Source: Anodontia alba
Lineage: Eukaryota; Mollusca; Bivalvia; Lucinida; Lucinidae
DNA: 64,000 nt
Reading direction: 5' to 3'
Assembly: GCA_964016985.1 (NCBI GenBank)
Contig: OZ024828.1
Coordinates: forward strand, 32,956,924 to 33,020,923
Under the pieces are notes generated by a model that searched no databases, was not told the DNA's origin, and saw only the letters and a program-made list of their open reading frames with translations. Below, in pieces: positions 33,936 to 45,189 of this stretch. Numbering within the stretch: position 1 is the stretch's first letter; every line of letters begins with the position of its first letter. The position numbers were made by a program, and so were the translations under genes.

Positions 33936-34310
33936 CTATTCCAAGATCAACCCTAGAATGAAGTTACAAAAGTATTTCCATCCGAGGCGTGGTTTATATT
34001 CGCCATTATCCAATATAATAGTCTCATGTAGATAATTTCGGATTATACCCCATATGCGAAGGTCCATGTAATTTTGATCTACTTCTTCAATAAACATAAG
34101 AAAAATAGGCTTCTCCATTCTCCGGGCTTCTTGTATTTCATATTTGCAATAATCGCTGTTACAATAATTCCTTGAAATGACAGCAACAAATACGGAAGAA
34201 CCTTTAAGACATCGCGTTATTTCGGAGACTCTGGTTTGCCCAGGCATGAAAGAAGCGTCGGCAAAACTAACAAGATCTCTGTCAACATTCACAATGTTTT
34301 TCAGATGGCT
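33936..34310 (-). CDS. Toll-like receptor B, 3' exon (rest of TIR domain)
   Basis: The exon encodes 124 residues ending the TIR domain of receptor B. Acceptor TTTCGTTTCAG precedes codon AGC at 34310 in phase 0, matching the donor at 35941. Box 2 is LVSFADASFMPGQTRVSEI: the PG is kept, while the usual Arg-Asp is Ala-Asp. Then come VFVAVISRNYCNSDYC and KPIFLMFIEEVD, parallel to receptor A. It ends FILGLILE then stop. Intron position, phase and length of the two 3' exons agree closely, so both genes come from one duplicated ancestor. Confidence 0.9.
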   Translation of the reverse strand, partial: SHLKNIVNVDRDLVSFADASFMPGQTRVSEITRCLKGSSVFVAVISRNYCNSDYCKYEIQEARRMEKPIFLMFIEEVDQNYMDLRIWGIIRNYLHETIILDNGEYKPRLGWKYFCNFILGLILE

Positions 34311-34373
34311 CTGAAACGAAAGAAAGGCCCATAGGTGTTTTATACATAATTAATGCAAGGAATGAAAATCGAA

Positions 34374-35196
34374 TACAGTCGAAGTTAAATGGCTCAAAAT
34401 CTGTTAAATGGCTCAAAAACCTTTTGGGTCATGGAAATCTGTTCTAGACATGAGTACTTTAGAGATTCTGATGGTTAATCATAGTGTCATATCAGAAGGC
34501 ATACGGGGATATTCTAGGGATGGCTTTGCGATCTTCTTTAAAATTATTGCATAAAAAGGGGAGTCGCACATTATTAATAGCCGTGCATTAACCGGTCAAA
34601 TGCCGTGTATTAACAAGGCAATTCACGCGCTGATAATGCATGGCTACGTTACTTTCAATATGATCGTACCGGGGCCACAGATTTGCTGCCGTTACGACAT
34701 GTGTACTTCCCGGCCCTAGAACGAGCATAGTCCGTGGAAATTGCATTCGCGAGACATCGGTGAAAAGGCGAAACAAAATAGGGCAAGAAATAACGCAAAA
34801 TGTAGCAAATGTTTTCAGTTTTTATGCAATAATGGCGATCAAACATGTTTTTTCAATGCGTTAACATTCGCCATGTCCCTAGGGAGGTGTTGAAAGCCAC
34901 GGCCTCCGGCCTCGGTTTTCAACGCCTCCCTTGAGACCTGGCGAATTTTAATGCATGAAAAACCATGTTTGATCCCTATAATGGTATTAGGTGTACTCAT
35001 TTGAATCATCATGATGAGGCGATTCTAATGAGTACATACAACATACATTTTCAAGATAAAATAAGAAAATTTCTCTAAAATATCCCTTAACATTTATTTT
35101 CTAAAGCTATCGGAAGAAATTCCTACGAACTCAAAAGCGAGTTCGAATTAGCCACAATAAAAGAGTCATCGGTGTTCGAGGCATTGAATGTTTTAC
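34374..35196 (-). mobile_element. D family copy D3, split by B4
   Basis: Left end TACAGTCGAAG at 34374 and right end near 35196. The B element 34543-34980 interrupts it. The core hairpin is at 34990-35045. Confidence 0.7.
34543..34980 (-). mobile_element. Family B, copy B4, nested in D3
   Basis: Full-length in reverse orientation, inside a D element in the receptor B intron. Confidence 0.88.
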
Positions 35197-35420
35197 TTTA
35201 AACGAAAACAGCACACAAGTTTTATCGAGTCCGTTTATGAACAGCAATGTAATCAGCAACACTGCTCACGTACATGCCTGAGCGATATTCTATTTGCATA
35301 TAAATCAAAATGTACATGTATTTAGTTTTGCATATAAATCAAAATGTACATATATTTAGTTTATACCACAGTCGTAAAACATCATGAGATCAAATATTGT
35401 AACTACTTGGCTATTGCCTG

Positions 35421-35628
<208 letters not shown>

Positions 35629-35822
35629 GACACTCTTTAAGAATTTGAGCTCGAAACTTCTACGATAAAACCGGTTGCAGTGACAGAAATTAGAGTTTTT
35701 TTGTTTTGTTTTGTTTTGTTTTTTGTTGTTTGTTTTTTTATTTTTTTTTTTTTTTTTTATTTTTTCTTTTGTTTTTTTTTTTTTTTTTTATTCAGGAGTG
35801 TCTACTGTACATATTAGTATCC

Positions 35823-35826
<4 letters not shown>

Positions 35827-35913
<87 letters not shown>
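35827..35913. repeat. (AT)n microsatellite beside a splice donor
   Basis: Over 40 AT units, 28 nt inside the receptor B intron. Confidence 0.95.
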
Positions 35914-35916
<3 letters not shown>

Positions 35917-35941
35917 AAACATAAGTCTACACACACCGTAC

Positions 35942-37759
35942 CTGAAGTGGAAGTAGAACGTTTTGGGTGACAAAGATGGTGTCCTGACTTGAGTAAGACA
36001 AGAAGACTGGAAATCTAAATTCTTTATTGTCATCGTACAGCAGACGTCTCTGGTCCAAACCTCCTTTTGTCTTACAACATGTACACACAATCAAAGCTAC
36101 TAAGATAGCTGTTCCTAAACACCCCGCTGTTATAGAAAGTGCAATGCGTGCCGTGGTATTGTGGTTTGGTACAGATATTTCGCAGTCTTGCTGTGCCATA
36201 ATAACTGCAGACTTCGTCATGGTTATCTGTTGTTCATTCCACTCGCAAAAATAACTCTCGCGGATGGACTGAAATAATGGCGATTCTGTGAACCATATCA
36301 TAAAATCCAGCGATGAGCATTCACAGGAGAAATAGTTACCTTCCAGTAACACTTCAGGTAAAGTGTTACTGTAATTCGCTGTAGATTGTAAGGGCTGCAT
36401 CCGATTAGCAAATAGACTATCCAGTGACCATCTAGAAGACAGGCCCAGAGTTTTTATTGAATTGAACCGAAGGTCTAGTACAGTCAAATGGGAAAGATGT
36501 GAAATATCAAATGTGATATGGCTTATGGAATTTCCAGACAGATATAGCTCTTGCAACTGATTATTATTTGAAAAGGTGGCCTCCGGTACATATGTCAAAT
36601 TGTTGAAAGACAAATCTATTACAATCAGTTGTCGATTATGTTTAAATAAAACTGAAAATGTATGCGCAAATGAAGCTGATTTAGACAAGTAATTATGGGA
36701 TATGTTTAGTCTTTGTAATGACTTTAAGTTTCTGAATGCATTTGGATTGATGTTTTCTATGCGATTATGTGACAGATCAAGAAACTTTAAGTGACCATTT
36801 TCTAATTTTATATCAAAGTTAGGTAGAATATTATTGGAGAAATATAAATCAGTGATTGATGACCCGACAAAAACATACAGTGAGCAATTTTGTACGGTAA
36901 AATAGTTGGCATGTTCTACAACTGCATTGAGGTATAATTTACTAACGGCACTATAAAATTGAGTTAGTTCTATGTACTGCGCAGTATTCACACATTTGAA
37001 TGTTCTGAAGTAAGCTATAAACCAGTCTCGACTGCTGTAATCAAGAGTTTGTAATGAACCGCACGTATTACTTCTAAGAAAACTATCATGATTACTTATA
37101 ATAGCGTTGTGTAGTATAAGAGTTGTCAGCGTGTCGCATAATCTGTCAGGTTCTGAAAATCCAAACGTAATAGCATTAAAGCTTAAATCGAGCGATTTTA
37201 TTGGTCTTAGACCAAGAGCATTTATGAAATCCTGGCCTAGGTCTAATTTTTGGTTTATCCCAATCGCAGAAAGATTTAAATGGGTCAGTTTTGGAAGATT
37301 AGTGGGATCGGAAAGAGTTTGATAGACAGTTTGCCAATGTATATGCATACAGGCTGAAAGGTCAAAATCTTCCACATTTGTCAAACCAGCAAATGTTTGT
37401 TTAGAAAAATTTTCCAAATAGGCACTGTGGAAGGAAAATGCTTTAAGCTGACTCAGACAGTTAAAAGTACCAGCACCTAAATAAAAGTAGACAGGTTGAA
37501 CGGATGATATAGTTAGTCGTCTTACATTCAGCCAATATACATTACAAAACCTTCCAGCACGATATAGTTCCTCTGGATGAATCTGAGATAAAATTACTTC
37601 TTCTACCGAATCTGAAACGATTTTTGGAATCAAACCCACGCACGTGATTTGTGTTTTAAAACATTTGCAGCTTGATGGACACATGTTTTCTAGTGTGGTT
37701 GTGGAAAGAGTTGCAGCTTTAAACGTATGAGCCGTGAAGAACAGTAGCATAGCTATCAT
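35942..37759 (-). CDS. Toll-like receptor B, main exon (signal peptide, LRRs, TM, first part of TIR)
   Basis: The exon encodes 606 residues of a second Toll-like receptor, paralogous to receptor A and in the same orientation. It starts MIAMLLFFTAHTFKA (signal peptide), then LRRNT CPSSCKC at 27-33, LRRs with recognisable LxxLxLxxN units (FLDLSHNRIENI, LQRLNISHNYL, VIDLSFNNLTYV, LQELYLSGNSI, LTVLDLRFNSI), one LRRCT (FSCECSSLDFMIWF), a TM helix at about 539-562, a short basic linker and TIR box 1 FPVFLSYSSQD at about 583. It ends at codon CAG with donor GTACGG in phase 0. The spliced product is 730 aa with exon 33936-34310. An acceptor TTTTTCAG lies 18 nt before the start, so a 5' UTR exon should exist upstream. 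Confidence 0.9.
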
Positions 37760-37777
37760 AAGCGTTCTCCTCCATGC

Positions 37778-37795
37778 CTGAAAAATAATTCAGAT
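37778..37795 (-). promoter_or_regulatory. Splice acceptor before the receptor B start codon
   Basis: On the minus strand GAATTATTTTTCAG ends 18 nt upstream of the ATG at 37759. The 18-nt leader contains an out-of-frame ATG (37775) that opens an 18-codon uORF overlapping the signal-peptide coding start. Confidence 0.5.
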
Positions 37796-37955
37796 GTCAT
37801 TCTTAAGGCCAGATAGCAAGAAAATAGTATAGAATCTGTCTAGGAATAACCACAGTTGCAGATCATAACCTGCCAATGACAAGAAACAAAGCATGGCAGA
37901 CAGTACAAAACACACAGACGTAAAATGAAAACGTACGCGGTCCTCATAAAGCTCT

Positions 37956-38388
37956 TATTATTGCATAGCAAGCAGTGCCACACGTTATTAAAAGCCGTGC
38001 ACTGACTGGCGAAAAGCCGTGTATTAACAAGGCAATTCACGCGCTGTTAATGCACGGCTAGGCAACTTTCAATATGCCTGAGCCGGGGCCACAGAATTGC
38101 TGCCGTCACGAGATGTGTAGTGCCCGGCCCTAGAGCGAGCATAGTCCGTGGAAATTGCGTTCGCGAGACATCAGTGAAAAGGCGAAACAAAATAGTGCAA
38201 GAAATAACTGGAAATGTAGTAAATGTTTTTATGCAATGATAGCGATCGAACATGATTTTTCAATGCATTAACATTCGACAGGTCCCTAGGGAGGTGTTGA
38301 AAACCGCGGCCTCCGGCCTCGGTTTTCAACACCTCCCTCGGGACCTGGTGAATGTTAATGCATGAAAAACTATGTTTGATCCCTATAT
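37956..38388 (-). mobile_element. Family B, copy B5
   Basis: Full-length, less than 200 bp above the receptor B start region, so it lies in the presumed 5' UTR intron or promoter. Confidence 0.85.
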
Positions 38389-38420
38389 TAACCAATGCAA
38401 AAGCAAGTGTAGGAATATAA

Positions 38421-38570
38421 AAATATATCATTAGTGTGAGGGGTAGATGGAAAAATCCGTCCCGAGGATCACGGTCTGGCATCACAAGACTTAATTGCCG
38501 AGTGATGCCAGATTGTGATCTCGAGGAACGGATTTTTCTATCTACCCCTCACTACCATGATAGTTTCTTT
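38421..38570. repeat. Inverted repeat J (arms about 60 nt)
   Basis: GTGAGGGGTAGATGGAAAAA...GGCATCAC is followed after a 16-nt loop by the imperfect complement ending TCTACCCCTCACTACCATGAT. Confidence 0.8.
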
Positions 38571-38954
38571 TTCTTGCACACTTTTCATTTCTGAGCGTAG
38601 ATGTTTTAATAATGCATTCACTTCTATTGCTGACGTCCGCTATTTTGTGATGACATTATTGTGGCGTTTGATGATGTCAACGTCATGACGTAAACCTTAA
38701 CTATGGCGTACGTGACGTCAATTACAACCAGTGCATATCAAACACGTGAGAATTCTCGATTTATTCTTACTCTGGGTCGGTTAACCTGAGTAGGATAAGT
38801 ATTTCTATCCCAGGGTTAAATCCAGGGTTTCCATATCTGGTGAGCAAGAATAAACTGCAGCTGAGTAGGAGTTTAGCGTATGCAATTGTATTGTAAAATT
38901 AACTATGGAGCCTGTTCATATTAGTCAGATTTTCCGCCATATATGAATGTCGTC

Positions 38955-39233
38955 CATTACGAAAACATGCCTATTCAAATATATAGAAAATTTTACCTCC
39001 AAAAACTTAAAATTTTCAGATAAAAATTTTTGATATTTTTCATATTTCTGCTCAAAACATAGATTGTGGGCATTCGTCAGAACCGCCTCGACGAGGCGGT
39101 TCTAACGAGTACCCACAATCTATGGTTTTGAGCAAAAATAAGAAAAATAATGTATACCCCGGTAAACCCCAATTTTACTATATAAAAGTGAGGTTTAAGG
39201 GGGTCAAAATTATATAGGCATGTTTTCGTGATG
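38955..39233 (-). mobile_element. Family A, copy A11
   Basis: Reverse orientation, complete; flanked by C on both sides. Confidence 0.9.
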
Positions 39234-39284
39234 CAAGAAGACTTTTGGAAGAACTTTTGGAACTTTTGTTTGCTTTTATGCAGA

Positions 39285-39380
39285 CCAAGCCCCATCTAAA
39301 AAGGGGTCTACTCTACAGGGAAAACACTTTTCTCCCTTAGGAGCAAATTCTTTCCCTTCAGAATAGACGCCTTTTCAACA
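39285..39380. repeat. Hairpin repeat M, second copy
   Basis: AAAGGGGTCTACTCTACAGG ... AGGAGCAAATTCTTTCC ... GAATAGACGCCTTTTC. A half copy lies at 6835-6885. Confidence 0.65.
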
Positions 39381-40165
39381 GGGGAAAAACACGTGTATCC
39401 ATTAACCTCAACAGCTACTGTGAGTTTCATTTAATTTTTTACTCGATCTTGGTTTAATATGCACATGATTCAATTTCTCACAATATTCTTTTCTTCCAAA
39501 AAGGCCACTCACTGACAATTTTCGTAGTGTGTCAATCTCCCTCTTCCGTGAGGATAATACTACCTACATGTACTTAGATAAATAAATAAATACAACTAAT
39601 TTACCTCCGAAAAAGAAAGCGGTTGTCCAATAGCGTGCTCCATCGTGCGCCTAGATCGGATCTGTTTCTCGCAGTAATTTGAACAACGTTTTATTATTTT
39701 ATACGTGGCTTCTTAAGTTACATGAATGACAGACGTCAGATGCTTCAGTTGGACACACTGAGCTATGAAGGTCTGGACGGGGTTTATAAACTAATAATGG
39801 CTATGTTTGTTGATTACTAGATTTTGGCCTAAAACATAACTAATTTAGTAATGCTTCTGCTGTAGAAATTGTTAATTAAAGCCTTAAAAGATATCGCGAA
39901 GAGAAAAAAAAAACAAATACTGACTACTGACTAAACGGTTTTTAAAATTTGAAAATTAAACTTATCATAACCATTCATTATGGAGCAAAAACACTTGCAA
40001 CAATTAAAGTTTTTTTGGTTGTTTGTTTGTTGTTGTTTTTTTTGTTGTTGTTGTTTTTTTGTTGTTTTTATTTTTTTTTATTTTTTTTTATTTATTTTTT
40101 TTTTCCTCACGCGCTGTGCTCGCGCGGTATTTATAATAATCAGACATGTCTTTTCAAAGCATTAT
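39381..40165. other. Unassigned sequence with T/G tract
   Basis: Only the low-complexity tract 40008-40105; its ORFs are compositional. Confidence 0.5.
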
Positions 40166-40278
40166 ATCCCAGCAGGCACATAACATCAAAATGACGTCGT
40201 ATCAACGTCGATGCGACGTGATCACGTCATCGACGTTGACACGACGTCATTTTAACGTTGTGTGCCCACTGGGATAAG
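40166..40278. mobile_element. Palindromic element K1
   Basis: Ends CCCAGCAGGCAC / GTGCCCACTGGG. The inside is a long palindrome built on repeated ACGTC/GACGT. AT flanks both sides, consistent with a 2-bp duplication. Confidence 0.7.
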
Positions 40279-40279
40279 C

Positions 40280-40535
40280 CGCATCGCCAGAAAATGTACC
40301 TTCAGACAGTTGCACCAAGCGAAGATTCAGATCAAATCAGCCTTCAAATTGCACAGTTTGAACAGAATCTTCGCTGGGCGCATTTTGGGCAGCCATGGAT
40401 GCAAAGGTTCCCTCATGCGAATAACGAAGACTGATCAGACTGTGTGGAAGCACAGGCTGATTTGAGGATTCGTCGGGCGCAAATGTCCAATGTATGTTTT
40501 CTCACGTTACGACACACATATCTTTTACTTCAAAC
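40280..40535. repeat. G hairpin repeat, complete
   Basis: CCAAGCGAAGATTCAGATCA ... AGAATCTTCGCTGGGCGC, then CTGATCAGACTGTGTGGAAG ... GGATTCGTCGGGCGC, ending TGTTTTCTCACGTTACGAC. Confidence 0.7.
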
Positions 40536-40604
40536 ATAACTTTTTTCAGAAGCCTTTTGTCTGCATTTTTATTTACTTTCCAGACGGACTTAAAGTTGAG
40601 CCGC

Positions 40605-40870
40605 GTGCGCATGCCTGGCCCCTTAGCAAAAGGCCACATGTCTAGGTCTTTGGCTGAAATATTCCCTTTGCCTACCGCTTACGTGAGCGGATAGCACCCC
40701 AGTGGGCACCCGCGTTAAAATGACGTCGTATTAACGTCGATGCGACGTGATCACGTCGCATCGACGTTGATACGACATCATTTTGGTGCTGTTTGCCTGC
40801 TGGGACATGTCCTGGCGAAACTGCGCAGAGGCTGTTCGCATATGTTATAATGGCCCCTTTCCATTCCAAG
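40605..40870. repeat. Dispersed repeat L, split by K2
   Basis: GCATGCCTGGCCCCTTAGCA ... CCGCTTACGTGAGCGG before K2, and CTGGCGAAACTGCGCAGAGG ... ATATGTTATAATGG after it. Confidence 0.6.
40697..40805. mobile_element. Palindromic element K2, nested in L
   Basis: Ends CCCAGTGGGCACC / GCCTGCTGGG with the same ACGTC palindrome; AC on both sides. The flanks are the L repeat. Confidence 0.7.
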
Positions 40871-41267
40871 TCTCCATTGTTTTACGAAGACATGTTCGTT
40901 GACCAAATCTGTATTTATAAAAGGGCAGTTTCAAGTTTCCTTCTACAAAATACTATCCCTACGTTTTTGCTTTAAAACCGTCTATTTTTACATTTCATTG
41001 TTTATAATTTTGCACCCAACTTTCTGAGAAAAACAATTCTGCTTATCTAAAATACGCACTAGTATTAGTTTTCCTAGCCTGTCATGAGGACGTCTAAACT
41101 GACAGTTAGCCTAAAGGCGACTTCTGAAACAAGTAAGATTACCCTTAACCCATTTTAGAACGAATGGACCCCTCCCTCTCCTACTATGTATTGGAAGAGT
41201 CGAATTTCAATTTTAGGTATGTCGGGCTATGTCATTTAGATATTCCTAGAGATAAATAGCCACAGAA

Positions 41268-41325
41268 TTTGCAAACAGCGGAGACCCTGATATGACTGAT
41301 CTGGGTCTGCACTGTTTCCAGTTAT
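41268..41325. repeat. H hairpin repeat, short
   Basis: GCAAACAGCGGAGACCCTGAT ... CTGGGTCTGCACTGTTTCC. Confidence 0.55.
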
Positions 41326-41385
41326 CTTTTCAGGGGTCTCCACATTAAAATGGATTATTTCAGGTATACTTAAGACTATAAGAAA

Positions 41386-41656
41386 ACACGAAAATACGCC
41401 TATATAATTATGACCCCTTAAACCTCACTTTTGTGCAGTAAAACTGAGGTTTACAGGGGTATACATTAATATTCTAATTTCTGCTCAAAAACATAAATTA
41501 TGGGTACTCGTTAGAACCGTCTCAGCGAGTCCCCACAATCTATGTTTTGAAAAGAAATATGAAAACTACCATATTTTTCTCTTCTGAAAGTTTTCTTTTT
41601 TGTGGGGTAAAATTCTCAATGTACATGTATATTTGAATAAGCGTGTTATCGTAATG
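41386..41656 (+). mobile_element. Family A, copy A12, hairpin shortened
   Basis: Ends present; the second hairpin arm lacks its inner part (CCGTCTCAGCGAGTCCCC). Flanked by A on both sides. Confidence 0.85.
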
Positions 41657-41824
41657 AATTGCATTGTAAAATACCGAAGATCACTTGACCACATTGGTTT
41701 TCAAACATTTCTGGACAGAGATCCCCGGACCCTCTTCAGACAGAATAGGTGGGCTAAGCTTATATCTTACCTGTTATACTCCACACCTTACTCTTTAATT
41801 GCATTTGTAGATAGGCCGTACCAT

Positions 41825-41940
41825 GCGAAAACGTGCCTTCGAGCACATGCGGACAGCGGAATCCCAGATCAGCCTGCGCATCCGCGCAGTCTGATCAGGG
41901 CCTTCACTGTCCGCTCACAGAATCAGTAGATACTACAAAG
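41825..41940. repeat. G-related hairpin (GGGTCC subtype)
   Basis: GCGGACAGCGGAATCCCAGATCAG folds onto CTGATCAGGGCCTTCACTGTCCGC. Confidence 0.65.
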
Positions 41941-42022
41941 TCTATAAATAGAGAACCAAGGCCCGCATAATATTTTACGCATGCTCAGGATGGTCTGAAT
42001 CTGCAGAAACTCGAAGGCACTT

Positions 42023-42299
42023 CATTACGAAAATATGCCTATACAAATATACAGAAAATTTCACCTCCAAAAACTGAAAATTTTCAGATAAAAACTCTGA
42101 TATTTTTCATATTTTTGCTCAAAACATAGATTGTGGATACTCGTTAGAACCGCCTCGGCGAGGCGGCTCTAACGAGTACACACAATCCATGTTTTTAGCA
42201 GAAATACGAAAAATAATGTATACCCCTGTAAACCCCAGTTTTACTATATAAAAGTGGGGTTTAAGGGGGTCAAAAGTATATAGGCGTGTTTTCGTGATG
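42023..42299 (-). mobile_element. Family A, copy A13
   Basis: Reverse orientation, complete; flanked by T on both sides. Confidence 0.9.
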
Positions 42300-42486
42300 T
42301 TTTGCTTGACGAGATCCATATAGTGTTCAGGGAGACAGATAGTGGAAAAAATGATATCACAAAAGTTACTCTCTTTTTAACCAATTGTTGACTGAATGAA
42401 CTACCCCACAGTATAGTCCAATTTCAATTTCAGGTAGGTGAGGCTATGAGATTTAGATATTCCTAGAGAAAAATGGCTGAAGTATT

Positions 42487-42558
42487 TGTTAACAGTGGAG
42501 ACCCTGATCAGCAGCCGCATTCTGCGGCATCTGATCTTGGTCTGCACTGTTTGCCAAT
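42487..42558. repeat. H hairpin repeat
   Basis: TTAACAGTGGAGACCCTGATCAGCAGCC ... TGGTCTGCACTGTTTGCC. Confidence 0.65.
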
Positions 42559-42906
42559 TACTTTTTTAGAGGTCTCCCGACTACAATGGGTTAACCTGTA
42601 TTTCCCAAAAATTCCAAAGTCTGCGATTTTATGATATGTCATTTTATTTATTTTTTATTTGTGGCTCGAGCCTTTTTAACTTTTAAAATTAACTTGCTAG
42701 ACAAAAGCGAAACCAAAAAAAATTGTTTGGCTACATATTAGCTATACCCGCATCCGGACCTACAGCGGTTGCATAGCGTTTTCTCGTATAATATTAGCGA
42801 GACATAACGCGAATAACATAATGCCCGCATGTCAAGTTTGAGTAACGAATGAAAGTTACCACGTAGCGAGAAAAAGGCTCTTTGAACTTTAAATCTAATT
42901 AATATT

Positions 42907-42982
42907 CAGGGCGTTTGCTAGGCCACGTGTCTAGTTCTTTGGTTGATGTTTTCCGTTGGCCTACCGCTTACGTGAGCGAACA
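42907..42982. repeat. Dispersed repeat L, fragment
   Basis: TTTGCTAGGCCACGTGTCTA ... CCTACCGCTTACGTGAGCG. Confidence 0.55.
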
Positions 42983-43064
42983 AACTAGGTTACCAACTAC
43001 TTGTTATGAATTCTAAACAAATCCATCTAGCTACCTGGTCATGGTTTAATTACCGCTGGATAAG

Positions 43065-43130
43065 GGGTAAACAGTGTAAACCCTGATCTGATGTCGCGTT
43101 CTGTGTTGTCTGATTGTTTGATTTGTTCAA
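43065..43130. repeat. H hairpin repeat, half
   Basis: GTAAACAGTGTAAACCCTGATC; the right arm is decayed. Confidence 0.5.
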
Positions 43131-43362
43131 GCATGTTCACACGTACCCTATTTGAACTTAAGATTCCAAAAGGAATGACCCTTAAGAGCAGTGAACTCGT
43201 ATAAGAAAAACTTAAACTTGCAAAAGCGTCAAGTTTTTTGAGTAGACCAGCTAGTTTCGGTCAATTAAGTGACCCTCATATATAAATCTATTTTACCTTA
43301 GTGCGATGAAAAGTGCCAGCTAAATGACGAGCCGTGTATACACAGATTAGGCCGCTCTTTAA

Positions 43363-43640
43363 CATCACGAAAACATACCTATATTATTTTGACCCCTTAA
43401 ACCCCACTTTTATATAGTAAAACTGGGGTTTACAGGGGTATATATTATTTTTCTTATTTCTGCTCAAAAACATAGATTGTGGGTACTCGTTAGAACCGCC
43501 TCGTCGAGGCGGTTCTAACGAGTACCCACAATCTATGTGTTGAGCAGAAATATGAAAAATATCAGTATTTTTTCTCTGAAAATTTACATTTTTTGGTGGT
43601 AAAATTTTCAGTATATTTGAATAGGCGTGTTTTCCTAATG
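43363..43640 (+). mobile_element. Family A, copy A14
   Basis: Complete with a near-perfect hairpin; flanked by A on both sides. Confidence 0.9.
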
Positions 43641-44471
43641 ATATTATTATAGGCAAATTCGGAGTCGCAATTTACATTATCTAGTAGCTGTGAAGAATCT
43701 ACATTTAAAAAACAAGCGTTTTCTATTTCATATTCCGTTATTTTTATACTTATCAACTATTTCAAATAGTTCAGTCATATTACTCTCTAAATATGACCTC
43801 ATCAGGGTTAGACTTACGTGACGTTATTCGAAAATACCAAAATAGTGTCCAAAAGACTACAACGTCAAATTCCATCCAAATGCAGTTTGGTGATTTTCTA
43901 ACTTTTGTCAAAAATGTATGAAGAAATAAAGATATATTCAATATACCGTACTGTTTTTTTTCTTTTACTTTAAGTAGAACATTAAATGATATGAAATAAA
44001 GCACTGCCTTTGATGCAAACACACCCAGCCAACTATTTTTCTGATATGTTTAAGATTTGACAGCAGTTTGTTTACAAACAGTTGGCCTCACGTGCCAGTG
44101 TCAAATGAGGTCACGTGATATGTTCGGTAATTTTTTATTTGCATTTTATTTAATTCAGTAGAGCTTATTGTTATTTATTCAAAAGCAACTTTAAACCCGT
44201 TTATCAATAGTTATTTATCTTCTGCCTTACTATGTATTTATCTGCTTACCGTGATGCCAAATTCAAGATGGAGAACGAGGTAAAACGAAGTTTGCTACGA
44301 GACGTCATACGAGATTTGCTAACGTGATATGTTTACCGTGATGCCAAATTCAAGATGGCGGAGCAATGCCGTGCATTTGTTTGCTTAGGCTGAGCAAGGT
44401 ATATCTTGTATGAGCAAAACACTGTGTGTTTGCTATTAACTCTGTCACCCTGGTAGATAAAAAAAATACTG
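43641..44471. other. Unassigned sequence
   Basis: CCGTGATGCCAAATTCAAGATGG occurs twice 87 bp apart (44249, 44336 regions). No gene. Confidence 0.5.
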
Positions 44472-44545
44472 ATGCAAACAGTATAGATCCAGATGAGACG
44501 GCTAATTATGAGCAGACTCATCTGGATCAAAACTGTTTGCAAACG
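44472..44545. repeat. H hairpin repeat
   Basis: GCAAACAGTATAGATCCAGATGAGACGG ... GATCAAAACTGTTTGC. Confidence 0.7.
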
Positions 44546-44914
44546 GCTCTAGATGTTTTTACTGATATCCCTCTTAGTAACAATGGATGTGTCCAAATTC
44601 AGAGATGGATGATCCAATTTTAGAATCTCGGGGATAAAAGTGTTAAGGACCGTATATTTTAATGCGTGTCTACAGAAACTGTAAATGAGACTAGCTCCTA
44701 ATCCACATAGTGCTCAGTACAATTACTGAAAGAAGGGCAAAGGATGATTTATTCAGTGATATGACAATGAGAGCTTGCGAGAAAGCAAATCATCTCATTG
44801 GGAAGTCCAAGTTTGATAGAAAGGGGAGTACTGAGTCACAGGCAAATCTGTTACAATGCTGGTGTAACTGGGAAATAATGAAATTGATGTTACACTAGCA
44901 GCCTATCCTACACC

Positions 44915-44919
<5 letters not shown>

Positions 44920-44973
<54 letters not shown>
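44920..44973. repeat. (AG)n microsatellite
   Basis: Pure AG run. Confidence 0.95.
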
Positions 44974-44975
<2 letters not shown>

Positions 44976-45189
44976 CTATTATCAAACTTATCAAACATAA
45001 TATAAACTCTTATTTCATGTATACATGTTAAGTGAAAACGATTATTTGTTTTACTCGACCCACCAGATTTCATGTTTTCTTCATTTGCCAAGGAACCAAT
45101 ATCATTGACGTTTTGATAGCACAGGGCAGCAATAAATTACTCAGGGGAGCCAGTCCAAAAGTTGCTGAAAGAGAGAGAGAGGGGGAGAA

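Noticed and set aside
36027..37322. Plus-strand ORFs opposite receptor B
   Set aside because: Shadows of the receptor exon; no independent features.
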